Source: Bacteroidia bacterium (GTDB lineage: Bacteria; Bacteroidota; Bacteroidia; UBA8524). Taken from it: a stretch of 8,071 bases of DNA. Below are positions 1-5,815 of this stretch, one piece after another; position 1 is the stretch's first letter, and each line of letters starts with the position of its first letter. The notes beneath the pieces were generated by a model, which was not told where the DNA came from, did not search any database, and was given only the letters and a program-made list of their open reading frames with translations. A program made the position numbers and the translations under genes. The stretch is from assembly GCA_023277325.1 (NCBI GenBank), contig JALRIQ010000377.1, positions 1-8,071 of the forward strand. Direction: 5' to 3'.

Positions 1-266
1 TTGAAAATGCATTTAAGCATGGATTAGGAAAAAAAATTGATGCTGGTTTTATACATGTGCGTGCTGAATTGACGGATGATTGGTTTTTTTTTAGCGTTAG
101 AAACAACGTTTTGGAGTCGAAAGAGGTCTTAGTAGTATCCGATGGGGGGATCGGCAATGAGAACGTGCGCAAACGCCTGAACTTATTGTACCCTCAGAAG
201 TATGAACTAAACCAAACTAACTCCGACGAACAGTACCACGTTCAACTCAAACTTAAGCTTGAATGA
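1..266 (+). CDS. LytS-type sensor histidine kinase, C-terminal fragment (5' end outside window)
   Basis: Only the last 87 residues are present; the frame is open from base 3 and has no credible start in the window, so the gene begins upstream. The fragment opens with ENAFKHGL, the ATP-binding N-box of the LytS/YehU (His_kinase plus HATPase_c) family. Near residue 47 it has the glycine box GGIGNENVRKRLNLLYP, which fits the family form GIGLxNVxxRLxLLYP, with N where L is usual. The product should be the catalytic ATPase end of a membrane sensor kinase that phosphorylates the regulator encoded next. The stop codon overlaps the start of that regulator (ATGA), so the two are almost certainly co-transcribed and translationally coupled. 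The sensed signal cannot be told because the sensor half is missing. A GTG at 57 lies inside the conserved domain and is not a real start. Confidence 0.9.
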   Translation, partial: ENAFKHGLGKKIDAGFIHVRAELTDDWFFFSVRNNVLESKEVLVVSDGGIGNENVRKRLNLLYPQKYELNQTNSDEQYHVQLKLKLE

Positions 267-985
267 AGTTAAACTGCATTATCGTCGATGATGAGCCTCT
301 AGCCCAGGATATCATTGAATCTTATTTGGAATCTGAGCAGGATATTCAACTGCTCAAGAAATGCCAAAATGCCCTGGAAGCGAGGGAAGCACTGAAGAGT
401 CTTCCTGTAGACCTTATTTTTCTGGACATACAGATGCCAGAAATTTCAGGCATTGATTTCCTGCGTTCTCTAGAATCGCCGCCTATGGTCATTTTTACAA
501 CTGCACATCCTAATTACGCGGTTGAGGGATTTAATCTTGATGCGGTAGATTATTTAATGAAACCGATTTCTAACGAACGATTTAAAAAAGCCGTGAAAAA
601 AGCCAGAGAACTTTATCTAATGAAACATCAACCTGTTTCTAATGGTTTACTTGTTGAAGAAGAGGATCACTTTTTTGTAAAAGCTGATCAAAAGTTGGTT
701 AAGCTCCGTTATGAAGACATTCATTACGTGGAAGCATTAGCAGACTATGTGAAAATTCACACCGATGAAAAACGTATTATCACCTTACAAACCATGAAGA
801 AAATGGAAGAACGCCTTCCAAGTGATCGCTTCATTCGGGTGCACCGTTCCTTTATCGTGCGTATTGGAAAAATTAAGTCGATAGCCGGCAACAAGATTGA
901 GCTTGGCGATCAGCAGATTCCAATTGGTAAGAATTATAAGAGTGGCCTATACGAATACCTCTACGCGAATAATATTTTAAATTAA
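263..985 (+). CDS. LytTR-family response regulator transcription factor
   Basis: This is a complete 240-residue two-component regulator, the usual length for the LytR/AlgR family. Residues 3-118 form the receiver domain: acidic pair D9-D10, phosphoacceptor D55 in the motif LDIQMP, T79/T80 as the switch threonine, and K100 in YLMKP. Residues about 136-236 form the LytTR DNA-binding domain, recognised by the segments YEDIHYVEALADYVKI and FIRVHRSFIVRIGKI. Phosphorylation by the kinase encoded immediately upstream should promote binding to direct-repeat operators. The ATG lies within the kinase stop (4-base overlap), which fixes the start. All key receiver residues are intact. Target genes cannot be read from the sequence; the downstream genes are separated from it by an inverted-repeat-rich spacer, so this pair may be a transcription unit of its own. 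Confidence 0.95.
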   Translation: MKLNCIIVDDEPLAQDIIESYLESEQDIQLLKKCQNALEAREALKSLPVDLIFLDIQMPEISGIDFLRSLESPPMVIFTTAHPNYAVEGFNLDAVDYLMKPISNERFKKAVKKARELYLMKHQPVSNGLLVEEEDHFFVKADQKLVKLRYEDIHYVEALADYVKIHTDEKRIITLQTMKKMEERLPSDRFIRVHRSFIVRIGKIKSIAGNKIELGDQQIPIGKNYKSGLYEYLYANNILN

Positions 986-989
986 GGTT

Positions 990-1015
990 TCCGCCTTCGC
1001 TTAGGCTATGGCGGA
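990..1015. repeat. Short GC-rich palindrome (REP-like)
   Basis: TCCGCC (990-995) is the exact inverted complement of GGCGGA (1010-1015), separated by 14 bases that include TTCGCTTAGGC. It begins 4 bases after the LytTR stop codon and is more GC-rich than its surroundings. From memory, elements of the general form CCGCC-N-GCTNNNGC-N-GGCGG recur between genes in Bacteroidota and other genomes, so a dispersed REP-like element is my preferred reading. It could also act as an mRNA 3'-end hairpin. No T-tract follows, so it is not a canonical intrinsic terminator. Copy number cannot be judged from one window. Confidence 0.5.
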
Positions 1016-1019
1016 TGAT

Positions 1020-1070
1020 GGTTAAGGTAGAGGTTAAGGGGTATACACCTAATTAACCTTATTCTTAACC
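1020..1070. repeat. 51-base interrupted inverted repeat between lytTR and mazG
   Basis: The left arm is GGTTAAG (1020-1026), four bases, then AGGTTA (1031-1036). The right arm mirrors it as TAACCT (1054-1059), four bases, then CTTAACC (1064-1070). Thirteen bases per arm pair perfectly around a matched 4-base internal mismatch, and the centre (GGTATACACC) can pair further. Each arm itself contains a GGTTA-type unit twice. In RNA it would form a long hairpin at the end of the LytTR transcript or in the mazG leader. The symmetric half-sites also suit a dimeric DNA-binding protein. No U-tract follows the right arm, which argues against a simple intrinsic terminator. Confidence 0.6.
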
Positions 1071-1132
1071 TTCACCCTGTCCTCAATCTTATCACTTCCA
1101 AGTCTCTCTTAAATTGAGTTACTTTGAGAGCT

Positions 1133-1912
1133 ATGTCAGATGCCCGTCTTATTGCCTTCGAGCGCCTGCTTACCATTATGGACGAATTGCGCGAGCAATG
1201 TCCATGGGATAAAAAGCAGACTATGGAATCGCTACGTCATCTCTCCATTGAGGAGGTGTATGAATTGAGCGAAGCAATCCTGCAAAACGATATGCAGGAG
1301 ATTAAAAAGGAATTGGGCGATGTCTTATTGCACATTGTTTTTTATGCCCGCATAGCTTCGGAAACCAATGATTTTACTATCACAGAGGTAATCAATTCCC
1401 TCTGTGAAAAACTCATTGTACGTCATCCTCATATCTATGGCGATGTTCAGGTTAAGGATGAAGAAGAAGTTAAGCAAAACTGGGAACAGATAAAAATGAA
1501 AGAAAGCGGTGGAAATAAACGCTTGCTTTCAGGTGTTCCTGCCTCATTGGCCTCTCTCGTGAAAGCCTACCGTATGCAAGAAAAAGCAGCCCAGGTAGGA
1601 TTCGACTGGCCCAACAAGGAGCAAGTTTGGGATAAAGTAGAGGAGGAGTTAGAGGAATTCAGTCAGGCTAAATCAGCAAAGGATAGGGAAGAAGAGTTCG
1701 GTGATTTATTGTTTGCCCTGGTGAATTATGCGCGATTTGAAGGAATCAATCCAGATGACGCTCTCGAGAAAACCAATCTGAAATTTAAGCGTCGTTTTGA
1801 GTATATTGAAACAAAAGCACTGGATGCTGGCCTCAATATGAAAGACATGAGTCTCGAAGAAATGGAAGCCTGGTGGGTAGAAGCAAAAAAAGGAGAAAAT
1901 AAGAAGGCGTGA
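1133..1912 (+). CDS. mazG: Nucleoside triphosphate pyrophosphohydrolase MazG
   Basis: The product (259 residues, matching about 263 for E. coli MazG) hydrolyses NTPs and dNTPs to the monophosphate and pyrophosphate in the cytoplasm, a housecleaning and stress role. Two tandem MazG domains are visible. The first (about 10-105) has the signature CPWDKKQT at 23-30 and metal ligands E40, E41, E44, E60 and D63. The second (about 140-240) has E171, E172, E175, E188 and D191 in the EExxE ... EFGD pattern. Both metal sites are complete; in E. coli it is the C-terminal one that is catalytic. I chose ATG 1133 because it gives the usual N-terminus; an in-frame TTG at 1124 would add three residues. The leader carries only a weak GAGAG. 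The stop overlaps a GTG of the next frame, suggesting co-transcription with the porQ-like gene. Confidence 0.95.
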   Translation: MSDARLIAFERLLTIMDELREQCPWDKKQTMESLRHLSIEEVYELSEAILQNDMQEIKKELGDVLLHIVFYARIASETNDFTITEVINSLCEKLIVRHPHIYGDVQVKDEEEVKQNWEQIKMKESGGNKRLLSGVPASLASLVKAYRMQEKAAQVGFDWPNKEQVWDKVEEELEEFSQAKSAKDREEEFGDLLFALVNYARFEGINPDDALEKTNLKFKRRFEYIETKALDAGLNMKDMSLEEMEAWWVEAKKGENKKA

Positions 1913-1932
1913 AATTCGTTAGCTTCATATCT

Positions 1933-2964
1933 ATGCGTAGCATCATTACCCTTATTCTAGTTGGATTTTCATTGTTGAGCAATGCCCAGATCGGTGGGCG
2001 TGGCGTTTATAGTTTCTTAAATCTACAAGCATCGCCTCGCTTTGCAGCCTTAGGGGGTGCACCAATTGCCATTGCAGATTCTGATCCCAATATTGGTTTT
2101 GCTATCCCTTCTCAACTTTCTAATCAGATGAGCCGGCACCTGGCCATGAATTATGTCAACTATTTTAGCGACATCAATATTGGCCAAGTCAATTATGCGA
2201 AGGCGCTCGATTCAAATAGCACCTATTCCATAGGCATGTATTACAGTAATTATGGAAAATTTGATGGTTATGATGCTTTAGGAAATGAAACGGGTACTTT
2301 TCGCGCGGCAGACTATTCCTTGCAAGCGGGATATGGAAAACAGCATGGAAATTTCGCTTATGGAGCGAACTTAAAACTCATTTATTCGCAGTTGGAGACA
2401 TATAAGAGCCTCGGGACAGCTATCGATTTATCCGGATCTTATACCTCTGATAGTGGATTGTTTTCTACCGCGTTACTTATCCGAAATGCCGGCCTTCAAT
2501 TAACTTCCTATAGCGGAAACCGGGAGAAATTACCGTTTGAAATACAGTGGTCATTTTCCAGAAAGTTAAAGCATGCACCACTTCGACTTATTGCGGTTGT
2601 CCATAATCTTCAAACCTGGAGAATAGGGTATATCAATACCAATGATCGCACAAAAAATTTAAGCTTTGACGAGAACCAGGGTGAAGAAAAAGTGGGCTTT
2701 GCGAACAATGCATTCCGGCATGTGATTCTCGCCACGGAACTTGTTTTTACTCCAAACTTTATGGTTCGGGTGGCCTATAACCATCAGCGAAGAGCGGAAA
2801 TGACCTGGGATACGGGTAAGGGGCTCGCCGGATTTTCCTGGGGTGTAGGGATGAAAATTTCTCGCCTGCGCTTCGACTATGCGCTCGCTTCCTACTTCCC
2901 GGGAAAGAGCAGTCACCAGTTTTCACTGACGCTGAATATGGCCGAATTTGGGCCGCGGCATTAA
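1933..2964 (+). CDS. porQ: Type IX secretion system protein PorQ-like outer-membrane beta-barrel
   Basis: With ATG 1933 the product is 343 residues, the size expected for PorQ. It starts with a signal peptide (hydrophobic residues 4-16, cleavage likely after SNA18, before Q19) and then shows the family opening GGRGVYSFLNL followed by SPRFAALGG at about residues 21-44. The remainder alternates aromatic and polar residues in beta-strand style (for example MNYVNYF, SIGMYYSNYG, ISRLRFDYA), fitting the PorV/PorQ FadL-like barrel group. In Porphyromonas gingivalis, PorQ belongs to the PorU-PorV-PorQ-PorZ cell-surface attachment complex that processes T9SS cargo. An alternative GTG start at 1909 overlaps the mazG stop (GTGA) and would add eight residues (351 in total); ATG is preferred because it gives a compact signal peptide and GTG starts are uncommon in this phylum. 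The overlap still suggests an operon with mazG. Confidence 0.85.
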   Translation: MRSIITLILVGFSLLSNAQIGGRGVYSFLNLQASPRFAALGGAPIAIADSDPNIGFAIPSQLSNQMSRHLAMNYVNYFSDINIGQVNYAKALDSNSTYSIGMYYSNYGKFDGYDALGNETGTFRAADYSLQAGYGKQHGNFAYGANLKLIYSQLETYKSLGTAIDLSGSYTSDSGLFSTALLIRNAGLQLTSYSGNREKLPFEIQWSFSRKLKHAPLRLIAVVHNLQTWRIGYINTNDRTKNLSFDENQGEEKVGFANNAFRHVILATELVFTPNFMVRVAYNHQRRAEMTWDTGKGLAGFSWGVGMKISRLRFDYALASYFPGKSSHQFSLTLNMAEFGPRH

Positions 2965-2973
2965 AATTTCAAA

Positions 2974-2988
2974 CAGGTTTGCAACCTG
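2974..2988. promoter_or_regulatory. Palindrome CAGGTT-TGC-AACCTG upstream of the sigma gene
   Basis: A perfect 6-base inverted repeat with a 3-base centre lies 10 bases after the porQ stop and 46 bases before the sigma-factor ATG. It could be an operator for the sigma gene, a short 3' hairpin of the porQ message, or a copy of a small dispersed palindrome. It is not followed by a T-tract, so termination alone is a poor explanation. Confidence 0.35.
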
Positions 2989-3033
2989 CAGCACCAAATC
3001 TACATCTAGCAAGTATAGGGATTAATACCTTTT

Positions 3034-3582
3034 ATGACTGAGCAGGAACGACATATAGTGCAAGGCTGTCTTAGAGGAGAAAAATCCTTTCAGAAACAAT
3101 TATACAACCAGTATTCGCAAAAGATGTACGCCGTTTGTTTACGATACAGTCAAAACCAAGACCAGGCAAAAGACCTCCTTCAGGAAGGCTTTATCCGGGT
3201 CTTTCAAAACCTGAACACCTTCAAGGGTGAAGGGTCATTTGAAGGCTGGGTGAGACGAATTATGGTAAATGGCTGTTTGGAATCGTTGCGTAAACCCGAA
3301 AACAAGTTCTTTCACGAAGATGTGAATGATGTGGAATCGGAACTGAGCTACGAGCCCAATATGCGGAAACTGGATGTTCAATATGTTCTGCGAAAAATTC
3401 AAGAATTAGCACCGGGTTACCGAGCGGTTTTTAACCTTTTTGTCGTAGAGGGTTACCAACATCAGGAAATTGCCGAGATGTTAGGAATCAGTGAAAGTAC
3501 TTCTAAATCACAGCTCTCCCGCGCAAGAAAGCTACTTCAGGAAATGTTAGCAGGCGAATACTGGAATATCCATGAGCACTAA
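3034..3582 (+). CDS. ECF-type RNA polymerase sigma factor (sigma-70 family)
   Basis: This 182-residue protein has the two domains of an extracytoplasmic-function sigma factor and nothing else. Region 2 spans about residues 18-88, with core-binding and -10 recognition features such as DLLQEGFIRVF (47-57) and GSFEGWVRRIMVN (67-79). After a linker rich in E, N and D, region 4 spans about 118-172, with YRAVFNLFVVEGYQHQEIA and the helix-turn-helix LGISESTSKSQLSRAR. It should direct RNA polymerase to a small regulon. The ATG at 3034 gives a normal N-terminus with no strong Shine-Dalgarno, as is usual here. Its 3' end overlaps the next gene by 11 bases; that gene encodes a membrane protein with an anti-sigma-like N-terminus, the usual arrangement for a sigma factor held inactive by its partner. 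The promoters it recognises are unknown. Confidence 0.93.
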   Translation: MTEQERHIVQGCLRGEKSFQKQLYNQYSQKMYAVCLRYSQNQDQAKDLLQEGFIRVFQNLNTFKGEGSFEGWVRRIMVNGCLESLRKPENKFFHEDVNDVESELSYEPNMRKLDVQYVLRKIQELAPGYRAVFNLFVVEGYQHQEIAEMLGISESTSKSQLSRARKLLQEMLAGEYWNIHEH

Positions 3583-4984
3583 AGATACATATACGCAATT
3601 CGACGCGCTTCTCAGGGAGCAGCTGTCTCAACTTAATCCGGAAGTTCCGGAGGGAGTATGGGAAAATATGGAAGCGGATTTGGATCAGCTCAATGAGAGT
3701 CTGCAATTTGATTCTTCCATTCGGGAATCCATGAATCAACTGAATGTGCCGGCTCCTCAAGGGGTATTTGAGGCCATTCAAAGCCAACTTAGTGCAGGCA
3801 TAGGCAGTGGTTTTTCACTTGCCAGCAAATGGATAATTGGTTCATTAATTACCGGTGCAGTGGTGGTAAGTACTCTTGTACTAATGCCTTCCGATAAAAA
3901 GAAGGAATCAGCTCAAAACCCGGTAACTCCATCATCAATTACTGAAACATCACCAACAACGAATAACGACGCTTCGAATCCAGAGGTAGTTGCAGATATA
4001 CCTGCAATTGTTGCGGAGGATGATCATCTTCAAACTCCGTTAAATGCAGCTTCACTGGGAGGAGAAAACCCTTCTCAGGTGGAAATAATTGCTAAGGCGA
4101 CTTCGAACAACGATGGTGTTACGGGTACAAATCCTGGCCCAAGAACTCTAGTTACGAAAAACAAAACCTCACAAACACAATCGGGAAATGAACTTCCTGG
4201 TCCAATAGAAAGCAAAAAGCTACCGATTTTTGCCTTTGCGCAAAAAGACACCTTGATATGTTGGGGCTTACCCTATAAAACCTACCTCAAGCACGGGGAT
4301 AACTGTTTCTATGATGTGTATGTGAATGGAACCCAAATAGGGAAATCCGTTCCAGGAAATCAAGGATTTCAATACATAGCAAGTTCAGCTGGTGTTTATC
4401 AGGTTGATTGGGTAGTACGTATGGATGATCAGGTTTGGAAAAAATCGCAGCTGGTTTATGTGCAGTCTTTGCCAGAGCTTCGTTTACAAGTGAACGATTT
4501 GGGCAATGGTCGTTATGCTTTCATCAATGAAGGCAAGGATAAAACCAACTGGTTCCTCGATGGGAAGCCAAGTAGCTTGGCAGAAGTTCAGCTTTATGAC
4601 GAGCAACCTACCGATCATAAATTATATGCAGTGGCGGTTAACGCGGCTGGATGTAAGGATTCTGCAAATCTAAGCTTCAGAAACAATGTGATTTTTGAAG
4701 TTAAACCGATAAAAATACCCAATACATTTACGCCGAACGGCGACGGTAAAAACGACTACTTCGAAGTAGAAGTTGAAGGCGCTACATCGTTCCATATTTA
4801 TATTTTTAACAGCGAATCTCAAGTAGTTTTTGAATCCACTGATCCAAAAGCTAAATGGGATGGGTCTAATAAATACAAAGGAAATCACGTTCTTCAGGGA
4901 ACCTATACCTGCATCGTCAAGTATGCTTTGGCGGGTGGGGAGATGATGCAAGAAATGAAGGTGATTCATTTGCTGAAAGACTAG
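3572..4984 (+). CDS. Putative transmembrane anti-sigma factor with periplasmic T9SS type B sorting-like (CHU_C) domain
   Basis: The 470-residue product has four parts. (1) Residues 1-86 are charged, without a signal peptide, and hold two copies of one motif: LREQLSQLNPEVPEGVWE (14-31) and IRESMNQLNVPAPQGVFE (50-67), 36 residues apart; P-x-GV-W/F-E motifs of this kind are common in proteins encoded beside Bacteroidota ECF sigma factors. (2) Residues about 87-105 are one hydrophobic membrane span, followed by DKKK. (3) Residues about 112-220 are a Ser/Thr/Asn/Pro-rich linker, then a beta-rich Cys-containing region to about 375 that may be Ig- or PKD-like. (4) Residues about 380-470 match the gliding-motility C-terminal family: PNTFTPNGDGKNDYF, IYIFNSESQVVFES, KWDG. 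The gene overlaps the sigma gene by 11 bases, so translation is probably coupled. The N-terminus should be cytoplasmic and the C-terminus periplasmic. Anti-sigma activity is inferred from position and topology, not from a known anti-sigma family. Confidence 0.8.
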   Translation: MSTKDTYTQFDALLREQLSQLNPEVPEGVWENMEADLDQLNESLQFDSSIRESMNQLNVPAPQGVFEAIQSQLSAGIGSGFSLASKWIIGSLITGAVVVSTLVLMPSDKKKESAQNPVTPSSITETSPTTNNDASNPEVVADIPAIVAEDDHLQTPLNAASLGGENPSQVEIIAKATSNNDGVTGTNPGPRTLVTKNKTSQTQSGNELPGPIESKKLPIFAFAQKDTLICWGLPYKTYLKHGDNCFYDVYVNGTQIGKSVPGNQGFQYIASSAGVYQVDWVVRMDDQVWKKSQLVYVQSLPELRLQVNDLGNGRYAFINEGKDKTNWFLDGKPSSLAEVQLYDEQPTDHKLYAVAVNAAGCKDSANLSFRNNVIFEVKPIKIPNTFTPNGDGKNDYFEVEVEGATSFHIYIFNSESQVVFESTDPKAKWDGSNKYKGNHVLQGTYTCIVKYALAGGEMMQEMKVIHLLKD

Positions 4985-5032
4985 GTCGGCACTTGGATAT
5001 TCATTAAGTGAAACCTTCATACTTATGATTGA

Positions 5033-5626
5033 GTCACGCAGGCACAACTCTGCTGCTCGCAAGATCTGTCATTTACAGTAAATGACGCACGAAATGCAAA
5101 TTTCTCTATCGATACGACTGCTACATCTTTATTCAAGTTCACCAATAACTCGAGCAATTTCATCGAATCCTGGTGGAGGTGGAGATGGTGATCAATTTAC
5201 GAAATGTCCTCAGGTAGATCCGGTGAATTGTGCGAATGCCCTTCATAACTATGGCGATAAGAAAGGTTCTTACGATGCGTGTTTGGTTGTGTTGAGTCCG
5301 GAAGGCTGTTATGATACAGCTTGTGCAACAGTTTTTAATTACTTCGAAGTCTTCATCAACATTCCGAATGGATTTTCTCCGGATGGAGACGGTGTGAACG
5401 ATGATTTCAAAGTAGAAGCAAAAAACTTGACCAGCTACAAGAAGAAAATTTTCACACGCTTTCGGAAAAGGTGTTTGAAAGTGGCAGTCCGGATAAATCG
5501 TGGAATGGTAAGCTTAACAATATTGGCGCTGATTTGCCAGCTGGAGTTTACTATGTTTTGATAACCTAACAGTTACGAGGAGAGCCCGAAAAAACCGATA
5601 ATGGTACACTTACGCTGATTCGGTAA
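5033..5626 (+). pseudogene. Decayed PKD + CHU_C (T9SS type B) secreted protein, 3' remnant
   Basis: Reading across frames rebuilds the end of a T9SS-exported protein. Frame 2 (5033 to about 5180) encodes DLSFTVNDARNANFSID and FTNNSSNFIESWWR, a PKD-domain start. At about 5180 the frame changes, as if two bases of a TTT codon were lost, and frame 0 continues with GDGDQF, HNYGDKKGSYDACLVV and the sorting-domain motif IPNGFSPDGDGVNDDF. Near 5461-5470 a further one-base loss moves the reading back to frame 2: VFESGSPDKSWNGK, then LPAGVYYVLIT. A TAA at 5567-5569 interrupts it, after which the same frame gives QLRGEPEKTDNGTLTLIR and a stop at 5624, a typical type B C-terminus. No start or signal peptide remains. 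An upstream piece around 5018-5029 (HTYD) may belong to the same gene. The flanking genes are intact, so true decay is likelier than sequencing error, though error is possible. The 159-residue open frame at 5082-5561 is only the middle part. Confidence 0.82.
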
Positions 5627-5643
5627 TTATTTTCTCATGATAA

Positions 5644-5679
5644 GCAAAAAAGTCACCCTGAAATGGGGTCGCTTTTTGC
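5644..5679. terminator. Probable bidirectional intrinsic terminator
   Basis: GCAAAAAAG, then CCC, a TGAAAT loop, GGGG, then GCTTTTTGC form an A-tract / GC hairpin / T-tract structure that works in both directions on paper. The outer arms GCAAAAA (5644-5650) and TTTTTGC (5673-5679) pair exactly, and CCC pairs with GGG around a short loop, with a few mismatches between. It lies 18 bases after the stop of the decayed PKD gene and before the promoter-like element of the next gene, which is where a transcription end is expected. Confidence 0.65.
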
Positions 5680-5735
5680 ATTTAAAAGCCGCATAAATGC
5701 TGAGAAAATCACTGCTTTTTAAATAGAAAAAAAAA

Positions 5736-5760
5736 TTTGCAACCTTTTTTGATATTTTTG
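5736..5760 (+). promoter_or_regulatory. Bacteroidota-type promoter for the PKD-repeat gene
   Basis: TATTTTTG at 5753-5760 is an exact match to the -7 element TAnnTTTG of the Bacteroidota primary sigma factor, about 55 bases before the start codon at 5816. TTTG at 5736-5739 could be the -33 element, but the 13-base gap is shorter than usual, and an A-rich tract precedes it. Transcription would begin near 5765-5768, giving a leader of about 50 bases that includes a purine-rich GGGGAGGAG and a small hairpin (5775-5792). The position between a terminator and a long secreted-protein gene supports it. The spacing is the weak point. Confidence 0.5.
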
Positions 5761-5815
5761 CTTCTTATGGGGAGGAGAAACTTTGTTTTCTCTCAAAAAC
5801 CTCATTTAAAAAGTC

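Noticed and set aside
1122..1128. TACTTTG-like motif just upstream of mazG as a promoter
   Set aside because: It is one base short of TAnnTTTG and only a few bases before the start codon.
2659..2916. Minus-strand open frame within porQ
   Set aside because: It is antisense to a well-supported beta-barrel gene and has no domain, signal or upstream features. The same holds for the minus-strand frames at 3503-3787, 4670-5062, 7658-7924 and 7837-8034.
3026..3033. TACCTTTT as a -7 promoter element for the sigma gene
   Set aside because: It directly abuts the ATG at 3034, so any transcript would begin inside the gene; it also has one mismatch to TAnnTTTG.
5001..5028. Imperfect hairpin after the membrane-protein gene as a terminator
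   Set aside because: The arms TCATTAAGTGAA and TTCATACTTATGA pair only with bulges, the stem is AT-rich and no T-tract follows. The region also resembles leftover PKD coding sequence (HTYD), which explains it at least as well.
5082..5561. 159-residue open frame as an independent protein
   Set aside because: Its N-terminus (5082 to about 5180) is out of frame with the PKD-like sequence encoded there, and its last about 30 residues are out of frame with the CHU_C sequence. Only the middle is meaningful, so it is part of a pseudogene.
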